From the NCBI GenBank assembly GCA_045540315.1, contig JAZQHA010000132.1, forward strand, positions 1 through 31,836: a stretch of 31,836 nucleotides of DNA. Direction: 5' to 3'. Origin of the DNA: CAG-557 sp045540315 (GTDB lineage Bacteria > Bacillota > Clostridia > Oscillospirales > Acutalibacteraceae). The translations under genes were made by a program, and so were the position numbers. This document shows, piece by piece, positions 31,707-31,836 of the stretch. The notes under the pieces were generated by a model. That model saw only the letters and a list, made by a program, of their open reading frames with translations. It had not been told where the DNA came from and did no database searches. Numbering within the stretch: the first letter of the stretch is position 1; each line of letters begins with the position of its first letter.

Positions 31707-31836
31707 GGAGTGCCATATTTGATATCTTTTTTTGAGGCTTGCCGCTCGGGCCGCGAGGCCAACGAAAATAAATATTTATTTTCGTTGTGGTCCACAGCCC
31801 AACTTTGTTGCGCTGTGGACTGGCCGAATGCCTTAG
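31707..31836 (+). repeat. Cloverleaf repeat, copy G, cut by the window end
   Basis: The left end GGAGTGCC (31707-31714) is followed by the same ATTTGATA/TTTTTT/GAGGCTTGC flank as in copy C. Hairpins: 31760-31787 (CAACGAAAATAAA stem) and 31790-31820 (GTCCACAG/CTGTGGAC with a CAACTTTGTTG loop). The third hairpin starts as GCCGAATGCC at 31823 and runs off the window. Confidence 0.85.

Noticed and set aside
7833..31836. The repeats as a CRISPR array or integron attC array
   Set aside because: Copies are scattered singly between genes, in both orientations, with no regular spacers and no cas genes or integrase.

Overview
The window comes from a low-GC Gram-positive bacterium, most likely a clostridial (Oscillospiraceae-like) lineage. 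The evidence is an IreB-family gene, the rplU-prp-rpmA-obgE block with a cleavable L27 N-terminus, DUF1292 and YitT proteins, strong AGGAGG-type ribosome binding sites, frequent TTG starts and sigma-A type promoters with 17-bp spacers. No species is claimed.

Layout. 1-2.3 kb: a BspA-like leucine-rich-repeat protein (possibly cut by the window edge), then decayed DNA holding a broken IS1-family transposase. 2.3-3.6 kb: tcdA, and on the minus strand ireB plus a small unknown gene. 3.8-5.4 kb: an ABC-2 permease/ATPase pair for polysaccharide export. 5.4-6.3 kb: a minus-strand wall-anchored Ig-like protein. 6.9-11 kb: a RING-finger membrane protein, galE, an M23 peptidase and a DUF1292 protein, separated by palindromic repeats. 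11-14.3 kb: a 6S-like RNA and a partial second copy of it, flanking a double-glycine peptide gene; then a secreted HExxH protease, a second double-glycine peptide with DnaJ-type Cys motifs, an amidase-like protein and a small helical protein. 14.4-18.2 kb: L21 leader, rplU, prp, rpmA, obgE, mrnC, yitT. 18.5-21 kb: a 30-residue Asn/Gln-rich micro-protein, an RsmF-like methyltransferase and a phospholipase C-like protein. 21-25.2 kb: sugar transferase, DegT aminotransferase, Wzy/ligase-like protein, ECF S component. 25.4-31.6 kb, minus strand: a tRNA-Pro followed by a complete dTDP-L-rhamnose operon (rfbA, rfbD, rfbB, rfbC) with three family 2 glycosyltransferases.

The surface-polysaccharide genes fit together. 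RfbABCD makes dTDP-rhamnose, GalE supplies UDP-galactose, the sugar transferase starts lipid-linked glycan synthesis, the GT2 enzymes extend it, and either the ABC exporter or the Wzy-like protein handles export or polymerisation.

The most striking feature is a family of seven intergenic elements (about 130-190 bp). Each folds as a cloverleaf: one GC-rich closing stem (GGCCGCGAGGC / GCCTCGCGGC) around three consecutive perfect or near-perfect hairpins. Stem sequences differ between copies, but both arms change together, so base pairing rather than sequence is preserved. Three copies carry an outer GGAGTGCC-type end. One of these shares an exact 11-mer with the end of the IS1-like remnant, suggesting a non-autonomous mobile element.
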